Origin: Clostridia bacterium
Lineage (GTDB): Bacteria > Bacillota > Clostridia > Oscillospirales > Acutalibacteraceae
NCBI GenBank assembly: GCA_017516485.1
Contig: JAFXCH010000058.1
Span: 1-64,000, forward strand
Reading direction: 5' to 3'
Length of the DNA: 64,000 bases
Shown here in pieces: positions 1 to 11,071 of this stretch. The notes below the pieces were generated by a model, which had not been told where the DNA came from, made no database searches, and saw nothing but the letters and a program-made list of their open reading frames with translations. Position numbers and translations under genes: made by a program. Each line of letters begins with the position of its first letter. The first letter of the stretch is position 1.

Positions 1-38
1 AATCGTCGGTGTCGATGTCCAGTCCTTGTGCCCCAGCC

Positions 39-74
39 AAAAAATTCGACAAGTTTCGACTTGTCGAATTTTTT
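39..74. terminator. Bidirectional hairpin terminator
   Basis: A perfect 15-bp inverted repeat (AAAAAATTCGACAAG, loop TTTCGA, CTTGTCGAATTTTTT) carries an A tract on one side and a T tract on the other, so it can stop transcription in both directions. It borders the hairpin array that follows. Whatever lies left of it is mostly outside the window; positions 1-38 are too short to assign. Confidence 0.7.
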
Positions 75-77
75 ATT

Positions 78-228
78 CAAGCCGCAGGCTTGGCATATCA
101 TCAGCCCCTTTGGGGCTGTATCTCATCACGCTTTAGCGTGCATCTATCTGCGGCTTGATGATATACAACACTTCGTGTTGGTGATATGCAATTCCTTCGG
201 AATTGATGATATCCACGGCTATGCCGTG
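78..228. repeat. Array of six mini-hairpins (3+3) with flipping spacers
   Basis: Six short perfect hairpins lie at 78-92, 102-118, 127-140, 166-180, 189-205 and 214-228. Each begins CA and ends TG, with 5-7 bp stems and 3-4 nt loops. The left three are separated by ATATCAT/CTCAT-type spacers and the right three by ATGATAT-type spacers, so spacer orientation flips at the centre. CTGCGGCTTG at 148-157 is the reverse complement of CAAGCCGCAG at 78-87. The grammar resembles the larger repeats A to J later in the window. An open frame across the array (28-258) is a by-product of palindromes and is not a gene. Function is unknown. Confidence 0.75.
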
Positions 229-296
229 ATTTTGCGTTTGCGTTCGAATCCTTATTAAAGATTGCCCAAAATATCTTTTTCGTAGACTTTATACAG

Positions 297-332
297 AAAA
301 AAGCAGTATCTCGTTAGAGATGCTGCTTTTTT
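297..332. terminator. Hairpin terminator
   Basis: AAAAAAGCAG..ATCTC, loop GTTA, GAGAT..CTGCTTTTTT forms a 16-position stem with one T-G mismatch, an A tract upstream and a T tract downstream. It works as an intrinsic terminator on either strand. The stretch around it (229-450) also contains a smaller hairpin at about 391-412 and no convincing gene. Confidence 0.65.
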
Positions 333-452
333 GTTTGTATAATCAAGAATAGGGATTCGATATGCGCCTTTCGGCACGGTATATTTTAAGATGTAAACTT
401 CGGTTTGCATCTCATTTTTTGCTCTTTTTGCCAAAATGTAAAGCCTACTTGC

Positions 453-481
453 TTGTTGATACTCTGTTAGTTTGCTATAAT
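453..481 (+). promoter_or_regulatory. Sigma-A promoter for the 526 gene
   Basis: TTGTTG (453-458), a 17-bp spacer and TATAAT (476-481) precede the gene starting at 526. A Shine-Dalgarno AAAGGAG lies about 9 nt before its ATG. Confidence 0.6.
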
Positions 482-525
482 GCAAACAAAGAACGGATAG
501 ATTCCGCTACGAAAGGAGATTAAAA

Positions 526-1269
526 ATGGGTGCATCTATATTATTGGTATTCATCATTCCAATGGCTTTTCTTGAGGTGTTTTTTAGCGGTATTTCAGGT
601 GCTCTTTTCGGCTACCCTACTGCTGAAATTGCTTTGCCCTACGATGAAGAAAAAGGAATTGTATGGGAATATGACAACGTTGACGATCCCAACATTGAGC
701 TTGTAAAAACCGAAATTCGTGACGGCGAACAGGTTTTTGTTTTTGAGAGCAGAGGAACGATTGATTTGAAAAATGAGTTTTTTGTAAAGAATGAAGATGA
801 GCTGCAAGGCGATTTGATGGATCTTGTTTTCACCGACAAAAACGGAAATCAAAAGGTGTATTACGGCTACAACGGCTACAAAATTTACGAGCCTGTATTT
901 TATTCTGCCGAGGAATGTCAGACAATTGACGTAACGCTCACAGCAAAAAGCCCTAAGGAAAATGCCTCGTGGCAAGTTATAGACAGCACGCAATATGTTC
1001 TTATGAAAAAGTCCTCGGGAGAAGAGACGGAAACATTTACTGTGATTATTACACCGACTAACAGAAAGGGTGAATATGCAACAGTTGGCACTTTTGATGT
1101 AGAGTTTGCATATACGGATTCCGACGGAAGATATATTGAAAAGGCGACCGCACTCTTTACACTTCATGACGGCACGCATTCATTGGATGATATTACCTGC
1201 AAATCAATGACAGGAATAAAGCTGTTGGATTTTCTGGATACCTATTCGGTGTTTTCGGGAATGATTTAA
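526..1269 (+). CDS. Hypothetical membrane-anchored extracellular protein
   Basis: I do not recognise this 247-aa protein. Residues 4-28 are strongly hydrophobic without a classical lysine-rich start, so they look like a membrane anchor or atypical signal sequence. The rest (about 30-247) is acidic and rich in alternating hydrophobic and polar residues, with many YxxxD, TxxV and FxVE segments typical of beta-sandwich ectodomains. No catalytic motif is visible. The start is supported by a Shine-Dalgarno and a 17-bp-spaced promoter. It appears monocistronic: hairpin repeat A follows, and the next gene is convergent. Extracellular location is inferred from the N-terminus only. Confidence 0.65.
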   Translation: MGASILLVFIIPMAFLEVFFSGISGALFGYPTAEIALPYDEEKGIVWEYDNVDDPNIELVKTEIRDGEQVFVFESRGTIDLKNEFFVKNEDELQGDLMDLVFTDKNGNQKVYYGYNGYKIYEPVFYSAEECQTIDVTLTAKSPKENASWQVIDSTQYVLMKKSSGEETETFTVIITPTNRKGEYATVGTFDVEFAYTDSDGRYIEKATALFTLHDGTHSLDDITCKSMTGIKLLDFLDTYSVFSGMI

Positions 1270-1330
1270 CACGGAAAAACCTTCAAAAGCGAAGCACGAC
1301 ATCTCTTGAAATCGGAATTTGCAAAGCAAA

Positions 1331-1430
1331 TAATGAATTGATTTTAATCAATTCAAATCACGGAGCAAAGCGAGAAATCATGATTTGCAAAAATAATTTT
1401 ACATAATTTGCGTTTCTGCAAAACGCATTG
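1331..1430. repeat. Hairpin-ladder repeat, locus A (short 2+2 form)
   Basis: AATG is followed by a GAATTGATT/AATCAATTC hairpin (1335-1354), AAATCAC, a GGAGC..GCGAG unit, AAATCATGATTT, a GCAAAA-type unit, a degenerate spacer, and a GCGTTT/AAACGC hairpin ending CATT. The central module seen in longer copies is absent, so the two halves join directly at AAATCATGATTT. It lies between convergent genes. 1270-1330 shows nothing else recognisable. Confidence 0.75.
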
Positions 1431-1477
1431 TTTATATCCTCAATTTCCAGCTTGAATTACTGTTTCACGCATCAAAA

Positions 1478-1512
1478 AACCGCACTGCGTACAACAACTA
1501 CGCAGTGCGGTT
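1478..1512 (-). terminator. Intrinsic terminator of the 1521 gene
   Basis: AACCGCACTGCGTA and TACGCAGTGCGGTT form a perfect 14-bp stem with loop CAACAAC. Read on the minus strand it is followed by a run of T, directly after the stop codon of the esterase gene. Confidence 0.85.
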
Positions 1513-1520
1513 GATTTATT

Positions 1521-2573
1521 TTATGCGGTTAAGCTGACACCGAACATTGCAAGAATTTTCTTGAGGAACTCGATTACGTAGTGGAAATAGTCAAAAATGA
1601 GCACCATAATGCCGCCGTCGCCCTGACCTTCGAGGTTACCCATATCAGTTGCCTTTGCACCGTCAAAATCGGATGTATGGGAATAAAGCCAGGAAATCAT
1701 ACCGTTGGGGCTTGTAAGATTAACTGCCTTACCTGTGCCGTCAACAGTTGAAGAATCGGGATACGCTTTGCCGTCATAACCGAACATATCGTTATTTACA
1801 GCAAACCATGCATAGTGATTACTCTTGCAGGGTGTACCGTCGCCCATACGTGCTGTACCAAGAGTTGTAAACCTGCAATCAGCCGCAACAGCACTTGTTG
1901 CACAGACATTGTTCCAGCCGGGTACAACGCTGTTTTTATAGTTTACAATCGGGTCTTTGCTGCTTGATGTAAGCCATACAGGGATATTCTTAATCAGTTC
2001 AGCCTGAGTCTTTGAGGGCGACCATGCAGGGCATATCGGAAAGATTGCGGCAAACATTTCGGGGTATGCAACAGCCATTTTATAAACCATCTTACCGCCC
2101 ATTGAATAACCGCCGGCATAAATTCTGCTAAGGTCTATATTATTCTTATTCTTTGCTATAAAATCGTCAATTGCGGCACGCGCAGGTAAAATCATTGAGT
2201 TGTCCCAAGTGTTACCCATCTCTTCACGTGAGCGGATTGCAAGAATAAACGCACCGTCTACGTTGCCGAAACGGCCCTGATACTCTTCACTTGCCCAGAA
2301 AGCAACATAGTTTTTATCAATCTGCTCGCCTGCGTAGTTACCGTCGCCCAGACCGTGGAACCATACGACAAGCGGATATTTCTTGGTATCGCCGGACTTT
2401 ACTGGTGAGTAATACATATAGTCTACTGAGTAGTCGCCTGCAACGGGGCCTTCACCTGCCTGAAATTTTGCACGCAGGTCCTTAATCTGAGCGCTGAGGT
2501 CAACTGCGTTAGCACCGACAGAAAGGCTGAAAAGAAGTATTGTTACAAGAATAAAAGAAACTATTTTTTTCAT
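1521..2573 (-). CDS. Secreted alpha/beta-hydrolase (esterase-like)
   Basis: This 350-aa protein begins with a clear signal peptide (residues 1-23, MKKIV...GANA). The mature part has the alpha/beta-hydrolase layout: an oxyanion-loop HGLGDG near 73-78, the nucleophile elbow GYSMGG (155-160, Ser157), a likely acid in the SSSKDP segment and a late His in SNHYAW. This pattern matches the polyhydroxybutyrate-depolymerase/feruloyl-esterase-like (LpqC-type) group of secreted esterases, but the substrate cannot be read from the sequence. The last ~30 residues form a hydrophobic/amphipathic helix unlike a hydrolase core. A similar tail ends the secreted protein at 19751-20740. It is transcribed alone and ends at a strong terminator. 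Confidence 0.8.
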   Translation of the reverse strand: MKKIVSFILVTILLFSLSVGANAVDLSAQIKDLRAKFQAGEGPVAGDYSVDYMYYSPVKSGDTKKYPLVVWFHGLGDGNYAGEQIDKNYVAFWASEEYQGRFGNVDGAFILAIRSREEMGNTWDNSMILPARAAIDDFIAKNKNNIDLSRIYAGGYSMGGKMVYKMAVAYPEMFAAIFPICPAWSPSKTQAELIKNIPVWLTSSSKDPIVNYKNSVVPGWNNVCATSAVAADCRFTTLGTARMGDGTPCKSNHYAWFAVNNDMFGYDGKAYPDSSTVDGTGKAVNLTSPNGMISWLYSHTSDFDGAKATDMGNLEGQGDGGIMVLIFDYFHYVIEFLKKILAMFGVSLTA

Positions 2574-2608
2574 ATTTTATTCTCCTTTAATTTTGTATTT
2601 AAATTTTA

Positions 2609-3262
2609 TCAAAACTCGGCGAGTATGTCAACTATATCGCAGGTTGTGTCGACGTAAGCGTCTGCACCTGCGGCAATAAGCTCGTCCTTTCCGAAGCTGC
2701 CTTTGACACCTACAACGTAACAGCCTGCTGCTTTGCCTGAGAGCACACCTGCAACAGCGTCCTCAACAACCATACAGTTTTCGGGTGCAACGCCGACAGA
2801 AGCCGCCGCTTTGAGATAAATCTCGGGGTCGGGCTTTTTGTTGGTAATGTCACTGCCCGTGATTACCGAATCAAACACGCTCTCTTCAACACCGAGCACA
2901 TTTATATTTGTAACAACCTTGCGTCTGTCTGCAGACGATGCAACCGCAAGGCGGTATTTCTTTTTAAGCTCGGGAAGAACAGTGCTCATATTCGGTGCGG
3001 CATCGACAATAGTGCCTGCAAGCTGAATATAAATTTCGTAGCACTCATCCTTCATCTGCGGCAGATATGTACCGCCGTTCTTCTCAACAACTCCGCCGAT
3101 TGCGGCATCCTCACCCATACCGACAAAATCGTTGAAATCTTCAAGCTTTGCATCTATTCCGTACTTTTCCTTAAGGTGCTTTATACAGCACTTCATAAGC
3201 GGAATTTCAGAGTCAACAAGAACTCCGTCCATATCGAATAAAATTGCTTCAATCTTCCTCAT
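2609..3262 (-). CDS. HAD-superfamily hydrolase, beta-phosphoglucomutase-like
   Basis: The 217-aa protein carries the full HAD motif set: DMDG (Asp10 nucleophile, Asp12) in motif I, a Ser/Thr motif II in VASSAD, the motif III lysine in TNKKPDPEIY, and the acidic motif IV in VVEDAVAGV. A helical cap after motif I places it in subfamily I, with beta-PGM and phosphoglycolate-type phosphatases. I chose the ATG at 3262 rather than the in-frame one at 3283, because GGGGG precedes it at good spacing and the family starts at MRKIEAILFD. It overlaps the 3' end of the TtcA-like gene by about 14 nt, so the two are co-transcribed. The substrate is unknown. Confidence 0.85.
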   Translation of the reverse strand: MRKIEAILFDMDGVLVDSEIPLMKCCIKHLKEKYGIDAKLEDFNDFVGMGEDAAIGGVVEKNGGTYLPQMKDECYEIYIQLAGTIVDAAPNMSTVLPELKKKYRLAVASSADRRKVVTNINVLGVEESVFDSVITGSDITNKKPDPEIYLKAAASVGVAPENCMVVEDAVAGVLSGKAAGCYVVGVKGSFGKDELIAAGADAYVDTTCDIVDILAEF

Positions 3263-3980
3263 TTTTATACCCCCAACCGTCAATTCCTTTTCTTTGCATC
3301 GCTCCTATTATTTTAGAGCGGATATCGCCGTACTTTTTTTCATAGCCAGAGAGCAGCTGTTTCATACTCTCCCTCTCCGTCACACCGTCTGCAGGACAGC
3401 GGCTTTTGACAACGGGCAGCTCCATCCTGCGGCAGATTCGTGCAGGCTCACTTTCCCTGCAGAATATCATAGGTCTGATAACGTGAATATCTTTGCGTGA
3501 AAGATATGTTACAGGAGAAAAGCAGCCTATATGACCGCCGTTAAGCAGATTCATCATAAAAGTTTCTGCCGCATCGTCCATATGGTGGCCGAGTGCGACC
3601 TTATTACAGCCTGCTGCCTTAGCCGCATCGTGAAGTGCACCGCGCCGCATCTTCGCACAGAGGCTGCACGGATTTTTTTCGTTACGTGTTTCAAAAATTA
3701 TTTTACCAAGCTCCGTACGCTTGATTATGTACTCGACTCCAAGCTCACCACAAAGCTTCTCAAGCGGAGAAAAATCCGTTTCTTCGCCGCCGAAGCACGG
3801 GTCAAGCGAGATTGCGACAAGCTCAAACGGCTCGGGATAAAATCGCCTGATATTTGCGAGCGCAACTAACATAGCCGTGCTGTCTTTGCCGCCCGAAAGC
3901 CCTACAGCAACACGGTCGCCCGCAGTTATCATATTGTATTTTTCCATTGCCGAGCGCATATGGCTCATCATCTTCTGCAT
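3249..3980 (-). CDS. TtcA-family tRNA 2-thiocytidine synthetase-like protein
   Basis: The 243-aa protein has the PP-loop ATP pyrophosphatase signature SGGKDS at 29-34 and a CSLC pair (Cys105, Cys108), and a third cysteine near 195 (SRCPADG). These are the [4Fe-4S]/catalytic cysteines expected of TtcA, which thiolates C32 of tRNA. The GHHMDD segment (131-136) is a second family hallmark. Length is slightly shorter than enterobacterial TtcA, as usual in Firmicutes. It is the first gene of a two-gene unit with the HAD hydrolase. Hairpin repeat B lies directly upstream of its start, so any promoter would lie in or before that repeat. Confidence 0.85.
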   Translation of the reverse strand: MQKMMSHMRSAMEKYNMITAGDRVAVGLSGGKDSTAMLVALANIRRFYPEPFELVAISLDPCFGGEETDFSPLEKLCGELGVEYIIKRTELGKIIFETRNEKNPCSLCAKMRRGALHDAAKAAGCNKVALGHHMDDAAETFMMNLLNGGHIGCFSPVTYLSRKDIHVIRPMIFCRESEPARICRRMELPVVKSRCPADGVTERESMKQLLSGYEKKYGDIRSKIIGAMQRKGIDGWGYKNEED

Positions 3981-3986
3981 TTTTAC

Positions 3987-4287
3987 TACCTCAATAAAGT
4001 TGATTGCCTATCGTACATTGAGACACCGAGGAAAGTTTCTGCCTCTGTCTTTTCGTTATTAATGCGTTTAAAAAACGCAAATCATGCAAAATCTATTTTG
4101 CAAATCATGATTTTGTAAAAAATCAAATCATGCGAAGCAAATCATTTTTAATACCTCAATGAAGCTGCTATGCTATCGTACATTGAGACACCGAGGAAAG
4201 TGTTAGTCTCTGTCTTTTTATTACCTCAATAAAGCTGCTATGCTATCGTACATTGAGACACCGAGGAAAGTGTTAGCCTCTGTTTTT
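3987..4287 (-). repeat. Hairpin-ladder repeat, locus B (half ladder, three central modules)
   Basis: Three central modules lie in minus orientation at about 3987-4053, 4152-4219 and 4222-4287. Between the first and second is a half ladder with AAATCAT spacers: GCGTTT/AAACGC, GCAAAAT/ATTTTGC, GATTTT/AAATC and GCgaaGC. These are the hairpins normally found in the right half of other copies, here in reverse order. The last two modules are a ~70-bp tandem repeat. The locus abuts the stop codon of the 4287 gene. Confidence 0.8.
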
Positions 4288-4781
4288 CACTGATTCAGCA
4301 GTTCAACAATTTCATCCGAAAGCTTCAGGTATTCTTCCTGCGAGTCGAGGATTTTTTTGGCTATAAACCGCCACGAAAAACGCTCGCTGTAATCCTCTGC
4401 CATATCGTCACGGTAGGGGTTATTTTTTATAAGCTCAATCAGCTCTCGGCTCAAGTCAACATCACCCTTGCGCATAACACGCTTGGCGGTAAAGATAAGC
4501 GAATACTTATATGTATTAAGTCTGCCGAAATAAACGCGGCGAAGATACTCATTCTCTGCAATAACACGCACCATATTATCCTTATTTTTACGGTGCATAA
4601 GGTAGCGGCTGACAAGCCTTGCAAGGCAGGCACTGACCGCCCTTGAATGAGAAAAAAGCTCTTCGTTTTCTTTTAAAATAACGAGCACTTTTTCAAGTGC
4701 CGCCTGCGGATTTTCGGCAGTAAGCGAATCTATTTCAAGACCTATCGCCTTTTCGTTTTCAATAAGATATTCAGCCTGCAT
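4287..4781 (-). CDS. Hypothetical helical protein translated from the murD mRNA
   Basis: I do not recognise this 164-aa protein. It is predicted to be almost entirely alpha-helical, with many Leu/Glu/Lys/Arg heptad-like stretches, no signal, no membrane segment and no cysteine cluster. The start at 4781 (MQAEYLIEN) overlaps the last codons of murD and has GGTGG upstream; the longer in-frame start at 4823 lies deep inside murD and is less likely. Tight overlap implies translational coupling to murD, so a role in envelope growth or division is possible but is only inferred. Confidence 0.7.
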   Translation of the reverse strand: MQAEYLIENEKAIGLEIDSLTAENPQAALEKVLVILKENEELFSHSRAVSACLARLVSRYLMHRKNKDNMVRVIAENEYLRRVYFGRLNTYKYSLIFTAKRVMRKGDVDLSRELIELIKNNPYRDDMAEDYSERFSWRFIAKKILDSQEEYLKLSDEIVELLNQ

Positions 4782-6078
4782 AGTCAGCCACCATCTTTTT
4801 GAAAGCGTTGCCCTTCTCCTCAAAATTGCGGTAACGGTTATAGCTTGCCGCCGCAGGAGAAAGCAGGCAGGCTTTGCCCGAAGCTGTCAGCTCAAAGCTT
4901 TTTTCAACAGCCTCTTCAAGAGTTTCGCAGCGCACGATATTGAGCGTGCATCCCTTTGCCTCAAGCTCATCTGCAATATTATAACCCGTTTCGGGCATAC
5001 AGATAAGATTATCAATCGGTGCGGTCATAAGCTCGACAACAAACTGAGAATAATCAAGACCTCTGTCCATACCGCCGATGATAAGCGTGCCGACGTTGCC
5101 CAGTGCCTTTACGTTGCCGATAACTGCATTGGGAATTGTTGCAATCGCATCATCATAGAAACTGATACCGTTTTTGACGGCAAACTTTTCAAGTCTGTGC
5201 TCGATACCGCCGAATTCGCTGACAGCTTTTTCTATAGCTTCGTCGCTGACACCGAATTCACGCACTGCCGCCACGGCAAAGAAAATATCCTGCCACTGAT
5301 GCTCACCCGGAAGTGCTTCGGTAAGAGTGGTGAGCTTACGGAAAAACTCATCGTTTTCGTATGCCTTACTGCTGACATTCACTCTGCGTGAGCGCACAAA
5401 ACTGAGGTCACCTACAACCGACTCAAGCAGCTGGTCTGCATTGGAGATAAAGAGATTATCTTCACTCTGATAGCGTATAATATTCAGCTTTGCACCGATA
5501 TAGCCCTCGAAGCCGTTATAATGGTCGAGATGCTCGGGATATGCGTTTGTAAAAATAGCAATATCGGGGGAAGCGTGAGAAAACTCGAGCTGATGACAGC
5601 TCATTTCAATAACGGCAACCTTACCTTCGATTTCATCAAGGCTTTCAAAAACAGGTGTGCCGATATTGCCCATAATCATACTGGGCACGCCGCCTGCCTG
5701 AAGCATACGGTAGACCAGAGTTGTAGTAGTAGTCTTACCCTTTGTGCCTGTGATGCCGATTTTTTTGCAGGGCACGAAACGCAGGAATAAATCCATTTCG
5801 CCCGTAACGGTTGTACCCTCTTCAATTTTAACATCACGCAGTGATATACCGGGGCTCTGCATAACGATATCAAAATCATTTATACAGTCGAGATAATTTT
5901 CACCGCAGATTAGAGTGACATTGTCATCCTCAACCTTTACGGGATTTTTATCGGCAACAGTAATTTTCATATCGGGATAGTAACGGCGCAAGAAAGCAAG
6001 AGTTGCCCTGCCCTCTCTGCCCAGACCGAGTATAAGAACACTTTTATTTTTGAAAAAATCAACAAGATTCTGATACAT
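4771..6078 (-). CDS. murD: UDP-N-acetylmuramoyl-L-alanine:D-glutamate ligase
   Basis: MurD adds D-glutamate to UDP-MurNAc-L-Ala in the cytoplasmic phase of peptidoglycan synthesis. The 435-aa length is normal. An N-terminal Rossmann-like domain starts SVLILGLGREG (13-23), the Mur-ligase ATP loop is GITGTKGKTTTTT (108-120), and the EHLDHY motif is the central-domain signature. The C-terminal ligase domain follows. The C-terminal half is less canonical than in Bacillus but the domain order is complete. It lies downstream of secA in the same direction with a 72-nt gap. The next gene overlaps its 3' end. Confidence 0.93.
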   Translation of the reverse strand: MYQNLVDFFKNKSVLILGLGREGRATLAFLRRYYPDMKITVADKNPVKVEDDNVTLICGENYLDCINDFDIVMQSPGISLRDVKIEEGTTVTGEMDLFLRFVPCKKIGITGTKGKTTTTTLVYRMLQAGGVPSMIMGNIGTPVFESLDEIEGKVAVIEMSCHQLEFSHASPDIAIFTNAYPEHLDHYNGFEGYIGAKLNIIRYQSEDNLFISNADQLLESVVGDLSFVRSRRVNVSSKAYENDEFFRKLTTLTEALPGEHQWQDIFFAVAAVREFGVSDEAIEKAVSEFGGIEHRLEKFAVKNGISFYDDAIATIPNAVIGNVKALGNVGTLIIGGMDRGLDYSQFVVELMTAPIDNLICMPETGYNIADELEAKGCTLNIVRCETLEEAVEKSFELTASGKACLLSPAAASYNRYRNFEEKGNAFKKMVADYAG

Positions 6079-6150
6079 AAGGATAACCTCTTTATTTAAA
6101 CAGAGAAGAGACAGTCATGCTGCCCCTTCACCGTTTTTTGTGTTTATAAA

Positions 6151-8904
<2,754 letters not shown>

Positions 8905-9001
8905 TTGTTTACCTTCCTTACGTTAAACTTATGCGTTCAAAATATCATTATACTCTATTATTTAATAAAAATAAAGTGTTTTGGTGTCAGTGCTGTGAAT
9001 T

Positions 9002-9685
9002 TTATATAAAGCTTTTCAGCTTTTCCTCATCTGCTATGCAAACGGCACTGCCGTTAAACGCAATCACACCCCGGGCATTTAAAGCTTCAATCGCTTTGAA
9101 AAGTGTGTTTTTATCAATCTCCAACTGCTTTGAGAGCCTTAATATATCCTGCGGCAAAGAAACCTCACCTTTTGAGTTGCGCGGACGGGAAAGAAGATAA
9201 CCGGCAAGCTTACTTTCGGCACTTGCTTTTTTAAGTCCGATGTTTTGCTCTGACATATCGTTTATTTCAGCAGACAAAAATCCAAGATAGCTTTTCACTG
9301 CCGAAAAATCATCCTGCAAAAGCCAATCCACAGCCGGTTTTTTTATAAAAACTATCTTACTGTCCTGTGCAGCCATAAGTGAAAACTCACAGTCCGCCGA
9401 TAAATAAAGCGTCTCTATGCCAAAAATATAGCCGTCGTTTTTTGTTTCAACAATTTTTCTGTCCTTACAAATATGGCAACCGCCTGTAAGGATGAGTACA
9501 ACCGCTTTTTTCACCCCGTAACAGGGGAAAACCTGCTGACCCTTGGAAACCTCCCTGAGCAGAACATCTTCACCGGCAAGCACGTAGCGCAGAGATTCTT
9601 CCTTTGTACCCGAAAATGCAGAATGCTCCGAAACAAGCTTTACTGCCTTATCAAATAGTTCCTTGCGTGCCTTCATCCGTTCCAC
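9002..9685 (-). CDS. Crp/Fnr-family transcriptional regulator
   Basis: The 227-aa protein has an N-terminal cyclic-nucleotide-binding-like beta-roll (about 20-130), a long dimer helix and a C-terminal winged helix-turn-helix (about 165-227, with LSKQLEIDKNTLFKAI as the likely recognition region). The cAMP-contacting RxS residues of Crp are not evident. A CHIC pair near 71-74 could be a redox or metal site, but is not the Fnr cluster pattern. The effector is therefore unknown. A good promoter precedes it, and a divergent promoter for the 9845 gene lies in the same intergenic region, making that region its likely target. Confidence 0.8.
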   Translation of the reverse strand: MERMKARKELFDKAVKLVSEHSAFSGTKEESLRYVLAGEDVLLREVSKGQQVFPCYGVKKAVVLILTGGCHICKDRKIVETKNDGYIFGIETLYLSADCEFSLMAAQDSKIVFIKKPAVDWLLQDDFSAVKSYLGFLSAEINDMSEQNIGLKKASAESKLAGYLLSRPRNSKGEVSLPQDILRLSKQLEIDKNTLFKAIEALNARGVIAFNGSAVCIADEEKLKSFI

Positions 9686-9710
9686 TCCCGATCCCGATAT
9701 ATTTTTAATT

Positions 9711-9740
9711 ATTATAATACCTATCAGGTGTTCTTGTCAA
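9711..9740 (-). promoter_or_regulatory. Sigma-A promoter of the Crp/Fnr-type gene
   Basis: On the minus strand TTGACA (9735-9740) and TATAAT (9711-9716) are separated by 18 bp, just upstream of the start at 9685. Confidence 0.7.
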
Positions 9741-9774
9741 TGCTGCGGTTTTATCGCAAAATATCAAATTTCAC

Positions 9775-9803
9775 TTGCACTTTCTTTTAAAAGCATATAT
9801 AAT
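9775..9803 (+). promoter_or_regulatory. Sigma-A promoter of the 9845 gene
   Basis: TTGCAC (9775-9780), 17 bp and TATAAT (9798-9803) lie about 40 nt before the GTG start at 9845. Confidence 0.7.
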
Positions 9804-9844
9804 TAGATAGTTATAATGGATTAGTATGCGAATGAGGTGTATTA

Positions 9845-11071
9845 GTGATAAGTTTTCTCAAAAGAAGCAATCCGTTTTTTATATTTTTGGCGGTTACTTT
9901 TATCATTCATCTCTTCCTGCCGCTCAAGTGGGGCGATGATGCGGTATTCAGTGCCGAGGCTGCACTGCCGCTGAGTCAGTTTCTTTACGGCAGCAGCCGA
10001 ATCCTGACCGACACGATGACATACATATTCAACAAATACAATATTTTATGGCGGCTTCTCAATCCATGCGTACTGACGTTACTTGCTTCAACCCTGTCAA
10101 AACTCCTTTCCGTAAGGTCTGTATGGATAAGGTATTTCGTATGCGTTGCAGTTGCAATTCCGACAATGGCTATAGTTGATGCAGGCTTTATTGCAACAAC
10201 GGTCAACTACCTCTGGCCCGTCACATTCGGTATAGTGTCGCTGTATATTTTTCAGAATATTGCAGCAGGCAAAAAAGTGCCCGTTTTTACTCTTATCGCA
10301 GGCATACCGCTTATAGTTTACGCAATAAATATGGAGCAGATGTCGGCTGTGCTTACAGCATCGCTTCTTATAGGCTGTGCCTATCTGTTTTTTATAAAAA
10401 AGAGGTTTCATATTTACCCTCTTATTCAGCTTGCAATCAGTGCTTTCGGTGTGCTCTATGCATATTTCGGTAACACCTCACAGGAAAATTCGCGTATGGT
10501 GCGTGAAATCGGGCGTTACTTTCCCGAATTCAATGAGCTTAATGTATTACAAAAAATTGAGCTTGGGTTTTCTTCCACAATGCACGGACTTACAATAGCT
10601 TTAAGAGTACCCCTTGCCGCATTCCTTGCATTTACGGTTTTTCTTGCCGTTATTTCATTCAAAAAGAAAGTTCTCATTTCGGCACGGATTGCTTCACTTG
10701 TGCCTGTTGCTTTTTCGGTAATCTGTGCGGTGTACAACGCCGTAAAGCCGATTGAAAGTATAAAAAATTTCCGTCTGACCAAGGCAGAGTACCTGTTTTC
10801 TCCTTTGTTTGATATTCTTTTTGCAGCCGTACTTATATGCGTACTGTACACGGTTGCACACATCATAAAGAGCAAATCGCTCACCCTTGCGTCATACACG
10901 GTGCTCGCTGCAGGTATGGCATCAAGAATGCTTATGGGCTTCTCGCCGACGGTATGGGCTTCGGGCTACAGAACATTCTGTATAATGATAATTTCGTTTA
11001 TAATTGTCACTGTTATAATTTTGAATAGAGAAAGGACTGTCGCAAAAGACAGCTTGGTGAAAACACAATGA
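9845..11071 (+). CDS. DUF6056-like polytopic membrane protein
   Basis: This 408-aa protein has about ten hydrophobic segments and short loops. A conserved-looking polar stretch (residues ~25-75) after the first helix contains WGDDAVF and WRLLNP, reminiscent of DUF6056-type proteins near cell-surface polysaccharide genes. The C-terminal part has SRMLMGFSPTVWASGYRT, a motif I associate with the same group. It starts at GTG with AGGTG upstream and overlaps the ychF start by ATGA, so the two are translationally coupled. Function is unknown; a transferase of lipid-linked sugars would be a guess. Confidence 0.7.
   Translation: MISFLKRSNPFFIFLAVTFIIHLFLPLKWGDDAVFSAEAALPLSQFLYGSSRILTDTMTYIFNKYNILWRLLNPCVLTLLASTLSKLLSVRSVWIRYFVCVAVAIPTMAIVDAGFIATTVNYLWPVTFGIVSLYIFQNIAAGKKVPVFTLIAGIPLIVYAINMEQMSAVLTASLLIGCAYLFFIKKRFHIYPLIQLAISAFGVLYAYFGNTSQENSRMVREIGRYFPEFNELNVLQKIELGFSSTMHGLTIALRVPLAAFLAFTVFLAVISFKKKVLISARIASLVPVAFSVICAVYNAVKPIESIKNFRLTKAEYLFSPLFDILFAAVLICVLYTVAHIIKSKSLTLASYTVLAAGMASRMLMGFSPTVWASGYRTFCIMIISFIIVTVIILNRERTVAKDSLVKTQ

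Noticed and set aside
28..258. Open frame of 76 codons on the plus strand
   Set aside because: It lies wholly on the terminator and hairpin array; no ribosome binding site; composition is set by palindromes.
235..260. TTCGAATCC resembling a tRNA T-loop end
   Set aside because: No acceptor, D or anticodon arms can be fitted around it.
255..485. Open frame of 76 codons on the minus strand
   Set aside because: It runs across a bidirectional terminator and over the promoter of the 526 gene; no family resemblance and no Shine-Dalgarno.
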